Part shown: piece by piece, positions 23,809 through 32,882 of the stretch
Layout: every line of letters starts with the position of its first letter
Position numbering within the stretch: the stretch's first letter is position 1
Origin: UBA5972 sp964588725
GTDB taxonomy: Bacteria; Pseudomonadota; Alphaproteobacteria; Rhodobacterales; Rhodobacteraceae
Direction of reading: 5' to 3'
Length of the DNA stretch: 50,182 nt
Assembly (NCBI GenBank): GCA_964588725.1
Contig: CAZPQL010000012.1
Coordinates: forward strand, 1-50,182
Notes under the pieces: generated by a model
Databases searched by the model: none
Seen by the model: the letters and a program-made list of their open reading frames with translations, nothing else
Told to the model about the DNA's origin: nothing
Translations under genes and position numbers: made by a program

Positions 23809-24498
23809 TTATTCGAAATCGACCCGGTGCAATTCGGCGCCGTGATTTTTAAGCCAGCGGCGGTGCGCCTCAAATTCAGGACATATCTCTGCGACGATCT
23901 TCCAATACGCTCCGGAGTGGTTTAATTCGCGCAGATGCGCGACCTCGTGGGCCGCCACGTAATCCAAAACAGCGGACGGTGCCAAAACAAGCCGCCACGA
24001 AAACATCAGCCGACCCCCCGGCGCACAGGATCCCCAGCGCGAAGACGTATCGCGCAAGGTCAGTCGGTTGACATCGACGTCCAGCCTTGCCGCGTATTTG
24101 GCGCTGGCCGCCGCCAGCGAACCACGCGCTGTTTCTTTGAAAAATCCCCTGAGTCTAGACGCAATCTGAGGCGCAGCACCCGGAACAGCGATCGTGTCCC
24201 TGTCAACCAAAACGCGCTGTCCGCCCGTGCCAACAATTTTGTGGGGATGCCCCTGAAACGGCACTATCGCGCCAATTTCGACCTTGATCACCGGTGGTTG
24301 CGCGGCCAATCTGTCGTGCAGCCATCCGGCATGATTGCGGGCAAATGCAACGGCCTGCTTTTGCGACGCACTCAACGGCATCGTCAGATGCGCGTGCCCG
24401 TCTTTGCCTGACAGGCGCAGCGTAAATTTTCGGGCCCGCGACACGCGGCGGATACGCACCTCTAACGGTGGATCCCCTATCCAGATTTTTTCTAGCAT
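23809..24498 (-). CDS. YgjP-like metal-dependent hydrolase (SprT/M48-type zinc metallopeptidase)
   Basis: The 229-aa protein starts at ATG 24498 (MLEKIWIGDPPLEVRIRRV). The zinc motif HEVAHLRELNHSGAYWKIV (about residue 170) supplies the two His and catalytic Glu, preceded by the diagnostic SSRWGSCAPGGRLMFSWRLVLAP. The N-terminal half is the basic beta-rich part of the YgjP/DUF45 family. Such proteins are predicted cytosolic peptidases; the substrate is unknown. It lies just upstream of the GntR gene on the same strand and is divergent from the next gene. Confidence 0.92.
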   Translation of the reverse strand: MLEKIWIGDPPLEVRIRRVSRARKFTLRLSGKDGHAHLTMPLSASQKQAVAFARNHAGWLHDRLAAQPPVIKVEIGAIVPFQGHPHKIVGTGGQRVLVDRDTIAVPGAAPQIASRLRGFFKETARGSLAAASAKYAARLDVDVNRLTLRDTSSRWGSCAPGGRLMFSWRLVLAPSAVLDYVAAHEVAHLRELNHSGAYWKIVAEICPEFEAHRRWLKNHGAELHRVDFE

Positions 24499-24682
24499 TC
24501 TACCCGTGTTCGTCGCACTCCAGAAAGTGCTAACAAACCTGCGGCGCAAAAGCAAAACACCACAGGCCAAAGCAAATTAGCGGGTGCACTTTCGGGTTCT
24601 TGCCCTAAAGGCTTTGACAATGCCCGCGCGGTTGTGGCAGGTGGCGTTTGTTATCTGCCAATCACCTTTGAAAGGTTACAGA

Positions 24683-25018
24683 ATGCCCAAAGACGAATGG
24701 GGCGTAAAACGCGCGTGTCCGAAATGTGCTACCCGGTTTTACGACCTGCAAGCCGACCCCATGACCTGTCCCGCCTGCGGCGCGACGTTTGATCTGGCCA
24801 GCCTCACGCAGTCCAAGACCCGCACGGTTGCACCCGTAAAAGCCTCTGAACCGCAAAAGGAAGCCGCACCCGAGACGCTCGATGACGACGTGGATACTTT
24901 GGTGGAAGACGACGATGCGGGCGACGCGATTTTGGGCGACGACATCCTGGACGAGGACGACGACACGGTCAATCTGGACGACATCGCCGACGTACCCGAC
25001 GAGGACTCCGAGAACTGA
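24683..25018 (+). CDS. FYDLN-type zinc-ribbon acidic protein (TIGR02300 family)
   Basis: This 111-aa protein opens KDEWGVKRACPKCATRFYDL, followed by DPMTCPACGATFDLASL. Two CPxC pairs give a zinc ribbon, and FYDL names the family. The remainder (about 65-111) is extremely acidic (runs of Asp/Glu such as VEDDDAGDAILGDDILDEDD). The family is widespread and almost always present in alphaproteobacteria; function unknown. ATG 24683 has GAAAGG upstream; the frame upstream of it (to 24584) is not coding. It is followed by a tRNA gene. Confidence 0.93.
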   Translation: MPKDEWGVKRACPKCATRFYDLQADPMTCPACGATFDLASLTQSKTRTVAPVKASEPQKEAAPETLDDDVDTLVEDDDAGDAILGDDILDEDDDTVNLDDIADVPDEDSEN

Positions 25019-25108
25019 CCTCATCGCTGACGCAGGGTGAATTTCGGGCTTGAACCGCTATTCAGGGTTTCATAAAACCCACGGAACGTCTTATTCAAAA
25101 TGGACACA

Positions 25109-25184
<76 letters not shown>

Positions 25185-25332
25185 AATCCGGCTCGCGATC
25201 CAAATAAATGGGATCGGTTTTCGGCTTACGCTTTTTTGTCTGCCGTATCGAGTGGAGAGGATTGCCGTTATTTGTGGCTTCTCTGATTCGGCCTGTAGCG
25301 CTGGCGCCGGCAGATTATTCATGCGCCGCGGC

Positions 25333-25375
25333 GCGTTTTGCGAAATCACGGTCGATCAGACTATTCGCAAAACGC
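25333..25375. repeat. 12-bp perfect inverted repeat downstream of coxM
   Basis: GCGTTTTGCGAA (25333-25344) and TTCGCAAAACGC (25364-25375) are perfectly complementary around a 19-nt loop. It lies 14 bp beyond the coxM stop and 149 bp past the tRNA. There is no T-run, so it may be a mRNA-stabilising hairpin or a bidirectional transcription stop. GGCGCGTTTTG recurs at about 25405 inside coxM. No gene was seen in 25185-25388. Confidence 0.45.
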
Positions 25376-25388
25376 CATTATCGCGGGC

Positions 25389-26183
25389 TCAGGCCGCTGC
25401 GACGGCGCGTTTTGTCATGACCTTGATCAGATTGGCACGATACGCACTGTCGCCGTGAAGATCAGACAGCAAACCTTTCTCTGACACCGTCACGCCGTCG
25501 ACCACGTCGGGTGACCAGTCGCCGGACAGCGCAGATTCAAGTGCCGCGTCGCGATAAACGCCGCCTTCGCCTGCGCCGGTCACGGCCACACGGACGTCAC
25601 CGTCATTATTGGCCACAAACACGCCCGCCATGGCGTATCGGGACGCGGGGCTGGGGAACTTGGCGTATCCGCAACGCGCGCCGGTGTCGATCCTCACGGC
25701 CGTGATGATTTCACCGTCAGCCAGACTGGTGGCAAACAAACCGTCAAAAAAGTCACCCGCCGTGATCTCGCGGCTGTTGGTGACAATAGTGGCGTTCATG
25801 GCCAGAACCGCCGCCGGATAATCCGCCGCCGGGTCGTTGTTGGCAAGTGACCCACCGATAGTGCCCATGTTGCGCACCGCAGGATCACCGATATGCGCCG
25901 CCAGCCCGGCAAGCGCCGGACACATTTTTTGCACGTCAGCATTACCGGCAACTTCGCCGTGGGTGGCCGCTGCCCCGATGGTCAGGGTGCGGCCGTCTAC
26001 GCCAATAACGTCCATACCCTCGATCGCCCGTATATCCACGAGATCGGACGGTGCAGCCAGATGTTGTTTCATCGTCGGCAACATCGTCTGGCCACCGGCG
26101 AGTATTTTGGCGTCGTCACCGGCGGCCAATACTGCAACAGCGGCGTCGATGGTGGCGGGCCTATGATATTTTGTCGAATACAT
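25389..26183 (-). CDS. coxM: Form II CO-dehydrogenase-like medium (FAD) subunit
   Basis: This 264-aa FAD-binding subunit belongs to the molybdenum hydroxylase family. FAD motifs are AKILAGGQTMLPTMKQHLA (about 29-48) and RNMGTIGGSLANNDPAADYP (about 106-125), the latter with the conserved T-I-G-G-S. The C-terminal CO-dehydrogenase flavoprotein domain follows. It passes electrons from the [2Fe-2S] subunit to the acceptor. It lies 12 bp after coxL, giving the order coxS-coxL-coxM that is typical of form II. 'CoxM' is used by family; the natural substrate is not proven to be CO. Confidence 0.9.
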   Translation of the reverse strand: MYSTKYHRPATIDAAVAVLAAGDDAKILAGGQTMLPTMKQHLAAPSDLVDIRAIEGMDVIGVDGRTLTIGAAATHGEVAGNADVQKMCPALAGLAAHIGDPAVRNMGTIGGSLANNDPAADYPAAVLAMNATIVTNSREITAGDFFDGLFATSLADGEIITAVRIDTGARCGYAKFPSPASRYAMAGVFVANNDGDVRVAVTGAGEGGVYRDAALESALSGDWSPDVVDGVTVSEKGLLSDLHGDSAYRANLIKVMTKRAVAAA

Positions 26184-26195
26184 GATTTCGCTCCT

Positions 26196-28553
26196 TTATT
26201 CTGCAGCAGCTGAATGCGTGACCTGAATGGCGCGCCACACGTTTAGCGGCGTGGCCGGCATGGCCAGATCGTTGTTGCCGATGGCGTCGGTGATCGCGTT
26301 GATGACCGCAGGCGGTGCGCCGATGGCACCGGCCTCGCCGCACCCTTTGACACCCAGCGGATTGTTGGGGCTGGGGGTGGCGTGGTGATCGACCGTAAAG
26401 AACGGCAGATCGTCGGCGCGCGGCATGGTGTAATCCATGTAAGACCCGGTCAAAAGCTGTCCGGCATCGTCATAAATCACCTGTTCCAGCAGCGCCTGCC
26501 CGACGCCCTGCGCCACACCGCCGTGTACCTGGCCCTCGACAATCAGCGGATTGATGATGGTGCCAAAATCGTCGGCGGACGTGAATTGCACGATTTCGGT
26601 GGTGCCGGTTTCGGGATCGACTTCGACCTCACAAATAAACGTCGCCGACGGGAACGAGAAATTCACCGGATCAAAAAACGCGGTTTCTTTCATGCCCGGT
26701 TCCATGCCTTCGGGCAGGTTGTGCGCCATATAGGCGGCCAGCCCGACCTCGTGCCAAAGCATCTGTTTATCGGTGCCCGCCACTTTGACGGCACCGCCCT
26801 CGAACACCAGATCGTCTTCGCTGGCTTCAAGCGTATGCGCCGCCAGTTTTCTGATCTTAGCCTCAACTTTGTCCATGGCCTTGACAACCGCCGACAGACC
26901 CACCGGGGCGGAACGCGACCCATAGGTGCCCATGCCGAACTGCACCTTGTCGGTGTCGCCGTGCACAATTTTGACGCCTTCGATCGGGATGTCAAAACGA
27001 TCCGCCACGACCTGCGCGAACGTGGTCTCGTGGCCCTGTCCGTGACTGTGGCTGCCGGTCATCACCTCGATGGAGCCGACCGGATTCATGCGCACCTCGG
27101 CACTTTCCCACAGACCGACACCTGCGCCAAGTGACCCGGCTGCCGCCGACGGGGCCAGCCCGCAAGCCTCGATAAAGGTCGAATAGCCCAGACCGCGCAA
27201 CTTTCCGCGGCTGGCAGCCTCGGCCTTGCGGTCGGCAAACCCGGCCACGTCGGCATTGTTCTGCGCCATGTCCAACAGCTTCGGAAAATCGCCGGCGTCA
27301 TAGGCAAGTATGACCGGTGTCTGGTGCGGAAAACTTTGGATAAAGTTGCGCCGCCGCAATTCCGCCGGGTCCAAATCCAGCTCGCGCGCGGCTGTTTCCA
27401 TCATCCGTTCGATCAAATACGTCGCCTCGGGACGGCCTGCGCCACGGTAAGCGTCCACCGGCACCGTGTTGGTATAGGCGGTGCGTACGTTGCAGTGGAT
27501 ATTTGCCATATCGTACTGACCCGACATCAACGTACCGTAAAGATAAGTCGGTACGGCAGATGAGAACAGCGACATATAGGCACCAAGGTTGGCGACGGTG
27601 TCGACTTTGAAACCGACGATCTTGCCGTCCGCGTCAAACCCCATTTTGGCGTTTGTCACGTGATCGCGGCCATGCGCGTCGGTCATGAAGGCCTCGGAGC
27701 GGTCCGAGGTCCATTTCACAGATCGGTTGGTTTTCATCGACGCCCAGAGACAGACGATTTCTTCGGGGTAAATGTAAATCTTGGCACCAAACCCGCCGCC
27801 AACGTCCGGGGCAATGACGCGCAGTTTGTGTTCGGGCGCCACGTTATAAAACGCCGACAATACCAGGCGCGCGAGATGCGGATTCTGGCTGGTGGTGTGC
27901 AACGTGTAGTGGTCTTCGGCGTCGTTATAAGTGGCGATTGCCGCACGCGGTTCCATGGGATTGGGCGACAGACGGTTATTGGTGATATTCATCTCTGTGA
28001 TGTGGGCCGCCCCCTCAAGCGCCGCGTCGGTCGCGGCGGCGTCGCCTATTTCCCAGTCAAATATCTGGTTGCCCGGCGCGTTGTCGTGCACTTGCGGTGC
28101 CCCGTCCGCCAGCGCCTTGTCGACGTAAACCACTGCAGGCAATTCTTCATAGCTGACATCGACGGTCTCGGCTGCGATGCGCGCCAGAGCCTGCGTCTCA
28201 GCGATCACGACAGCCACCGCGTCACCCACGTAGCGCACCTTTTGCGTAGCCAGCGCCGACCATGCACCCATATTCATCGGGCTGCCGTCTTTGGAACTGA
28301 CTGCCCAGCCGCAAATAATGTTGCCGATCCCGTCGCCGGTCAGCTCTGCGCCGTTCAACACGGCAATAACCCCGTCCATGGCCGCGGCGGCAGATGCGTC
28401 GATAGCTTTGACGTTGGCATGGGCGTGCGGGCTGCGCACGAATGCGGCGTAAGCCTGATTATCAACGCGGATATCGTCGGTGTAATTGCCTTTGCCGGTT
28501 GTAAAGCGCTTGTCTTCCGAGCGTTTGACACGGTCTCCGATTTTCGTACTCAT
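26196..28553 (-). CDS. coxL: Form II CO-dehydrogenase-like large (molybdopterin) subunit
   Basis: This is a 785-aa catalytic subunit of a xanthine-oxidase-family molybdenum hydroxylase. The active-site loop at 368-374 is AYRGAGR, the form II signature; true aerobic CO dehydrogenases (form I) have AYXCSFR with the copper-binding Cys, which is absent here. Other family marks are DVGGGFGAKIYIYPEE, GSHSHGQGHETTFAQ (cofactor) and, near the C-terminus, GVKGCGEAGAIGAPPAVINA with the catalytic Glu. The substrate is probably an aldehyde, heterocycle or related compound. It is cotranscribed with coxS (25 bp upstream) and coxM. Confidence 0.92.
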   Translation of the reverse strand: MSTKIGDRVKRSEDKRFTTGKGNYTDDIRVDNQAYAAFVRSPHAHANVKAIDASAAAAMDGVIAVLNGAELTGDGIGNIICGWAVSSKDGSPMNMGAWSALATQKVRYVGDAVAVVIAETQALARIAAETVDVSYEELPAVVYVDKALADGAPQVHDNAPGNQIFDWEIGDAAATDAALEGAAHITEMNITNNRLSPNPMEPRAAIATYNDAEDHYTLHTTSQNPHLARLVLSAFYNVAPEHKLRVIAPDVGGGFGAKIYIYPEEIVCLWASMKTNRSVKWTSDRSEAFMTDAHGRDHVTNAKMGFDADGKIVGFKVDTVANLGAYMSLFSSAVPTYLYGTLMSGQYDMANIHCNVRTAYTNTVPVDAYRGAGRPEATYLIERMMETAARELDLDPAELRRRNFIQSFPHQTPVILAYDAGDFPKLLDMAQNNADVAGFADRKAEAASRGKLRGLGYSTFIEACGLAPSAAAGSLGAGVGLWESAEVRMNPVGSIEVMTGSHSHGQGHETTFAQVVADRFDIPIEGVKIVHGDTDKVQFGMGTYGSRSAPVGLSAVVKAMDKVEAKIRKLAAHTLEASEDDLVFEGGAVKVAGTDKQMLWHEVGLAAYMAHNLPEGMEPGMKETAFFDPVNFSFPSATFICEVEVDPETGTTEIVQFTSADDFGTIINPLIVEGQVHGGVAQGVGQALLEQVIYDDAGQLLTGSYMDYTMPRADDLPFFTVDHHATPSPNNPLGVKGCGEAGAIGAPPAVINAITDAIGNNDLAMPATPLNVWRAIQVTHSAAAE

Positions 28554-28578
28554 AGTGCTGTCCTCCCCCGGGGGTGCC

Positions 28579-29049
28579 TTACATTTTGGCAGCCGCGTCC
28601 TGAATTGATTTCACAATGTTATGGTAGCCCGTGCAGCGGCAGATATTGCCTTCCAGCTCGTGGCGGATCGCGTCGGCCGTTAGCTCGCGCCCGTCCGCTT
28701 TATAGCGGTTCACCATGTCGACGCCCGACATGATCATCCCGGGCGTACAAAACCCGCACTGCAGACCGTGATTGTCGTTGAACGCCACTTGCATGGGATG
28801 CAGACCGCCGTTTGCAAGACCTTCGATTGTCGTGACTTCGGCCCCGTCCATAGACGCCGCAAGCGCCGTGCACGACTTGATCGATTTACCGTCAACGTGA
28901 ACCACACAGGCGCCGCACTGGCTGGTGTCGCAGCCCACATGCGTGCCGGTCAGGCGCAAATCCTCGCGTAGAAAATCAACCAGCAATGTGTTGTCCTGCA
29001 CATCGCGGGTCACCGATTTCCCGTTTACCTTTATATTTACATTCGCCAT
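28579..29049 (-). CDS. coxS: Form II CO-dehydrogenase-like small ([2Fe-2S]) subunit
   Basis: This 156-aa subunit has two [2Fe-2S] clusters. The plant-ferredoxin-type ligands are C40, C45, C48 and C60 (GCDTSQCGACVVHVDG). The helical cluster ligands are C98, C101, C137 and C139 (CGFCTPGMIM and NICRCTGYHNIV). It transfers electrons from the molybdenum site to FAD. The sequence is normal for the family. It precedes coxL in the same operon and follows coxG by 40 bp. Confidence 0.95.
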   Translation of the reverse strand: MANVNIKVNGKSVTRDVQDNTLLVDFLREDLRLTGTHVGCDTSQCGACVVHVDGKSIKSCTALAASMDGAEVTTIEGLANGGLHPMQVAFNDNHGLQCGFCTPGMIMSGVDMVNRYKADGRELTADAIRHELEGNICRCTGYHNIVKSIQDAAAKM

Positions 29050-29089
29050 ATGGTCCTCCCCGACCTTTTTACATCGCGTTTGCGCCGAA

Positions 29090-29548
29090 TTACCCGTCCG
29101 GCAATCCTTGGTTCGTCAAGTAATCGTGAAAATTGTCAAAAAATTTATTGGTCAGTTTCTTGGCCGTTGAGTCTATCAGCCGGTTACCAAGGCGTGCCAG
29201 TTTGCCGCCAACCGTCGCACGGGCCACAAAAGCCAAAACCGTTTCGCCGTCCTGTGCGGTCAGGGTCACATCTGCGGACCCTTTCGCGAAACCCGCGACA
29301 CCGCCAAGTCCCTCACCCCTGAGCGTGTAACTTTGTGGCTCGACGATGTTCACCAGTTCCACTGCCCCTTTGAATTTGGCCTTCACCGGCCCGATTTTCT
29401 GTACGATCACCGCCATCAATGCGGTGTCGGTGGTTTTTTCAAGCGATTCACACCCGGGTATACAGGCGCGCAACACCTCCTCATTGTTAAGCGCGGCCCA
29501 GACGATATCGCGGCTTGATGCGATGTGATACTCGCCGGTCATATCCAT
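29090..29548 (-). CDS. coxG: CoxG-like SRPBCC family protein
   Basis: This 152-aa protein starts at ATG 29548 (MDMTGEYHIASSRDIVWAAL), with GGAG 8 nt upstream; ATG 29542 is an alternative, and the open frame to 29623 is unlikely. The sequence is a START/SRPBCC fold of the CO-dehydrogenase subunit G group (NNEEVLRACIPGCESLEKT and GEGLGGVAGFAKGSADVTL). In Oligotropha CoxG has been tied to membrane or quinone interaction of CO dehydrogenase. It lacks any long membrane helix at its C-terminus. It is the gene before coxS, so it belongs to the structural operon. Confidence 0.9.
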   Translation of the reverse strand: MDMTGEYHIASSRDIVWAALNNEEVLRACIPGCESLEKTTDTALMAVIVQKIGPVKAKFKGAVELVNIVEPQSYTLRGEGLGGVAGFAKGSADVTLTAQDGETVLAFVARATVGGKLARLGNRLIDSTAKKLTNKFFDNFHDYLTNQGLPDG

Positions 29549-29639
29549 ACAGTGCGCTCCAGGAATGCAGACTGGTAAGACCCGACTATAGGCTCCATTT
29601 GATTCTGCGCAAGATTGACGCACCCAATTTTCACGGCAA

Positions 29640-30842
29640 TCACTTGCCGCTCAGCGCGTTGGTCAGATCACCAAGACTATCGAGCGAGTGACACGGCAAG
29701 AATTCATCGACATGCGGTAAAATCGCTTTGATTCCTGCGGCTTTGGGCGTGAACTCCTGCCAGCGCAACAGTGGGTTGAGCCAGATAAGACGGCGACAGC
29801 TTCGCGACAGACGGGCGATTTCGGCTGCAAGCACCGAAACGGTGTCACGCTCCAGCCCGTCGGTGATCAGCAACACCGCCGTGCCCTGCCCCAACACGCG
29901 ACGCCCCCAGTCACGGTTGAAGCGAAACAAAGCGTCACCAATCCGCGTGCCACCCTGCCAATCCGGGGCCAGTTGGCCAACCGACGCCAGCGCGTCATCA
30001 ACGTCCTTTTTCCGCAGCGATTTTGAAATGTTGGTCAGACGCGTACCAAACGTAAAGGCGCTGACCTGTCCCCAGGTGGGATTTGGCGACCAATGCAGCC
30101 CGTGCAACAGGTGCAGCATCATGCGCGAATAGACCGACATCGAACCGGAGATATCGCATAATGCCACCAGATTAGGCGGGCGTTTGCGCGGCGCTTTACG
30201 CAGCAGTCTGTCAATTTCGCCACCGCGCCGAATGGCCCGCGCCAAAGTCGCGCGCGCGTCTGGACGGCGTCCAAATATCGATGGCGTCAGACGCCTGGTC
30301 AGCAACGGATCAATCGGCAAAGACAGTTGCTGAATGGCGCGCGCGGCCGCGGTGGCTTCTGCCGCGCTCATCTGTTCAAAATCCATATGGCGTAAGATTT
30401 CGTTCTGCGACCAGCTGAGATGCGCGTCGGCTTGCAATTCATCTTTTGACGACAATTCGCCGGAAGGAGCAGTGTTATCGGTCAGTGCGTCAAGCGCGCG
30501 CCGGTTGGCGGCCTTTTCCTTTTTCTCTGTTTGGTCTTCGCGTCGCAAGAGCGGTGACAACAAATGAATCATGCGCTCCAGATATTCCGGGTCGCGCCAG
30601 AACATGAAAAACACCTGATGAAAAACGTCCATGTGCTCGGGTCGCGTGATCAACGTGGCGCGCAGTGTGAAATAGTAATCGAACCGGTTGGAAAATCCGG
30701 TCGCCCGCACGGCGGAAATCGCGGTTTGCAATTGGGCCGTTCCAACCTGAACGCCGGCTTTGCGCAAGGCCCGGGTGAAATGAACGATGTTTTGCACAAA
30801 CCGCCCCTCGGTCGGGGTGCGCAATTCCTGCGCCGCGCTCAA
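29640..30842 (-). CDS. coxE: CoxE-like von Willebrand factor A domain protein
   Basis: This 400-aa protein belongs to the VWA_CoxE family. The C-terminal VWA domain carries the metal-ion site LVALCDISGSMSVYSRM (about residue 230) and later DWQGGTRIGDALFRFN. The N-terminal part has the CoxE-type helical region with a YYFTLRATLITRPEHMDVFH segment. It works with the AAA+ CoxD (MoxR-type pair) to mature the molybdenum-sulfur(-copper) active site of the hydroxylase. It overlaps coxD by 4 bp (30839-30842), a coupled start. Confidence 0.92.
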   Translation of the reverse strand: MSAAQELRTPTEGRFVQNIVHFTRALRKAGVQVGTAQLQTAISAVRATGFSNRFDYYFTLRATLITRPEHMDVFHQVFFMFWRDPEYLERMIHLLSPLLRREDQTEKKEKAANRRALDALTDNTAPSGELSSKDELQADAHLSWSQNEILRHMDFEQMSAAEATAAARAIQQLSLPIDPLLTRRLTPSIFGRRPDARATLARAIRRGGEIDRLLRKAPRKRPPNLVALCDISGSMSVYSRMMLHLLHGLHWSPNPTWGQVSAFTFGTRLTNISKSLRKKDVDDALASVGQLAPDWQGGTRIGDALFRFNRDWGRRVLGQGTAVLLITDGLERDTVSVLAAEIARLSRSCRRLIWLNPLLRWQEFTPKAAGIKAILPHVDEFLPCHSLDSLGDLTNALSGK

Positions 30843-31753
30843 GAGGCTTTGGCCAGATTGGCGCGCGCTTCGTTCAGAATTCGCGTGGCTTCAGAGCCCG
30901 CGATTTTGGCAATGTCGTCCTGATATTTCAGCACCGCGCCCAGCGTGTCGGAAATCACTTCGGGTGACAGGGCCACGGCATCCAGCGCAATCAGGCAACG
31001 CGCCCAGTCGATGGTTTCGGCGATACCGGGATTTTTGAACAGGTCTTCGCCACGCAGTTCCTGCACAAACGCAACGATATCGTTTGACAGCGCCGCCGTG
31101 CATCCGGGCACGCGCGCCTGTAAAATCTCGACCTCGCGCGTAAATGTCGGGTAATCGACCCAGTGATACAGACACCGTCTTTTAAGCGCATCGTGGACCT
31201 CGCGCGTGCGGTTGGACGTCAGGATCACGATGGGCGGTTCCTGAGCTTTGATGGTGCCGATTTCGGGAATAGTTACCTGAAATTCCGACAAGGCCTCCAG
31301 CAAAAAGGCCTCGAACGGTTCGTCGGTGCGGTCTACCTCGTCGATAAGCAACACAGGCGGGCCTGCGTCGTGCGGCTCCATCGCCTGAAGCAGCGGACGG
31401 CGGATCAGATAATCCTGCGAAAATAATTCGGACTGCAGGGCACCTCGGTCGGTGTTTCCCGACGCCTCGGCGGTGCGGATCGCGATCATCTGCGCCGAAA
31501 AATTCCACTCATAAATAGCCGCTGCCGCGTCAAGCCCCTCGTAGCATTGCAACCGGATCAGGCGCCGCCCCAATCCTGCGGCCAAGGCCTTGGCGATTTC
31601 GGTTTTCCCCACTCCGGCTTCGCCCTCGAGAAACAGCGGTTTTTGCAGATTAAGCGCCAGAAACGCCACGGTTCCCAAGTCACGGCCACAAATATAATTC
31701 TGCCCCGCGAAAATGCGCAGGACATTGTCGATCGATTGCGGAAAAGAGGCCAC
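30839..31753 (-). CDS. coxD: CoxD-like MoxR family AAA+ ATPase
   Basis: This 304-aa AAA+ ATPase has Walker A FLEGEAGVGKTEIAKALA (about 42-58), Walker B PPVLLIDEVDRTDEPFEAFL (about 132-150) and sensor-1 PPIVILTSNRTREVHDALKR. It belongs to the MoxR/CoxD group that remodels the molybdenum enzyme with a VWA partner. It is the first gene of coxD-coxE-coxG-coxS-coxL-coxM. The promoter should lie in the 141-bp gap shared with the divergent XdhC-like gene (31754-31894). Confidence 0.93.
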   Translation of the reverse strand: MASFPQSIDNVLRIFAGQNYICGRDLGTVAFLALNLQKPLFLEGEAGVGKTEIAKALAAGLGRRLIRLQCYEGLDAAAAIYEWNFSAQMIAIRTAEASGNTDRGALQSELFSQDYLIRRPLLQAMEPHDAGPPVLLIDEVDRTDEPFEAFLLEALSEFQVTIPEIGTIKAQEPPIVILTSNRTREVHDALKRRCLYHWVDYPTFTREVEILQARVPGCTAALSNDIVAFVQELRGEDLFKNPGIAETIDWARCLIALDAVALSPEVISDTLGAVLKYQDDIAKIAGSEATRILNEARANLAKAS

Positions 31754-31771
31754 GGCGTACTTTCATCAGTC

Positions 31772-31800
31772 AGCGTCAAGGTTAGCGTCAAGATTAGCGT
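31772..31800. repeat. Tandem 12-bp repeats in the divergent cox promoter region
   Basis: Two near-identical 12-bp units, AGCGTCAAGGTT and AGCGTCAAGATT (31772-31783 and 31784-31795; one mismatch), are followed by a partial third (AGCGT). They lie just upstream of coxD in the gap between the divergent coxD and XdhC-like genes, and may be binding sites for a regulator. Repeats at 12-bp spacing sit close to one helical turn apart. Function inferred. Confidence 0.45.
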
Positions 31801-31894
31801 TGCGCAAATCAACCTTAATAGCAATGGGTTGCGCTTGGACAATTGCTTGTTGATAGTATTGATTGACCACTTCAAAAGATCTCGGGACACAACC

Positions 31895-32815
31895 ATGAAC
31901 AGGGACGCCGATCCAATTGACGCGCTACTGCTGGCAGACGGGCGTGGTGTACTGGCGATCATTTCCAGAGTTGAGGGCCCGTCATACCGCCCCGTGGGCG
32001 CTATGATGGCGATACTGCCGGACGGGTCTCTGGTCGGGTCGCTGTCGTCGGGCTGCATCGAGGCCGATCTGGTTTTGCAGGCCAAAACGTGCCGCAGCGC
32101 CGGGCGGCTGAGCCGTGTCATTTATGGGCGCGGATCGCCTTTTATGGACATCAAACTGCCCTGCGGCGGCGGGCTGGAAATTCTGCTGCTGCCCGACCCC
32201 GACACCGGCATCATGAGTAGACTGCAAACCAACAGGCAAATGCGCGAACCCTGTACACTTGATATCGACATGGAGTCGGGAACGATGTCGATTGCAAGCA
32301 CGGGCAAAACAGCCATGACCGCACAGAATTTTCAGGTCGCGCTCGCGCCGGAAGTCAATTTCTTCGTCTTTGGCAAGGGTCCGGAAGCATCAACATTCGC
32401 AGGATTGGTCCAGTCGGCGGGATTTCAGAACGTGCTGCTTTCACCCGATGATGAAACCCTGAATCCTGCCCGCATATCAGGCAGCACCACGATCCACCTG
32501 AGATCGGCGGCATTTCCTCTGGAAATCAAACCCGACCAATGGTCGGCGGTTGTTTTGTTCTTTCACGACCACGAGTGGGAGCCGCCGATCCTGCTGGAGG
32601 CGTTGGCCACGCCCGCCTTTTATATTGGCGCGCAGGGCAGCCAAAAAGCCCGCGACAACCGCATAGCAGAACTGGTGGCAATGGGTGCAACCAAGACCGA
32701 TCTGGCGCGCCTGCAGGGACCGATTGGGTTGATACCTTCGACGCGCGACGCGCGCACATTGACGGTAAGTGTGCTGGCGGAAATTCTGTCGCGACGGATT
32801 TCCACTTTGCCATAG
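31895..32815 (+). CDS. XdhC/CoxI family accessory protein
   Basis: This 306-aa protein starts at ATG 31895. The N-terminal XdhC_CoxI domain shows LAIISRVEGPSYRPVGAMMA and SLSSGCIEADL with the family's conserved G-x-x-x-R-x-G and S-G-C motifs. The C-terminal Rossmann-like domain (about 150-300) includes GQ/GSQKARDNRIAEL-type ending (YIGAQGSQKARDN, LARLQGPIGL). XdhC-type proteins bind and sulfurate the molybdenum cofactor and deliver it to the apoenzyme. It is divergent from coxD, so it is the maturation factor expected for the neighbouring hydroxylase. Confidence 0.92.
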   Translation: MNRDADPIDALLLADGRGVLAIISRVEGPSYRPVGAMMAILPDGSLVGSLSSGCIEADLVLQAKTCRSAGRLSRVIYGRGSPFMDIKLPCGGGLEILLLPDPDTGIMSRLQTNRQMREPCTLDIDMESGTMSIASTGKTAMTAQNFQVALAPEVNFFVFGKGPEASTFAGLVQSAGFQNVLLSPDDETLNPARISGSTTIHLRSAAFPLEIKPDQWSAVVLFFHDHEWEPPILLEALATPAFYIGAQGSQKARDNRIAELVAMGATKTDLARLQGPIGLIPSTRDARTLTVSVLAEILSRRISTLP

Positions 32816-32882
32816 CGTCAGGGTTGACGTGCCGCGCGCCCCTAAATAGCGTTCGCGACATTCAATTCTGACTGGAAATTTC

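Noticed and set aside
25389..31753. True aerobic CO dehydrogenase (form I)
   Set aside because: The active-site loop is AYRGAGR, without the copper-binding Cys, and the order is SLM; it is form II.
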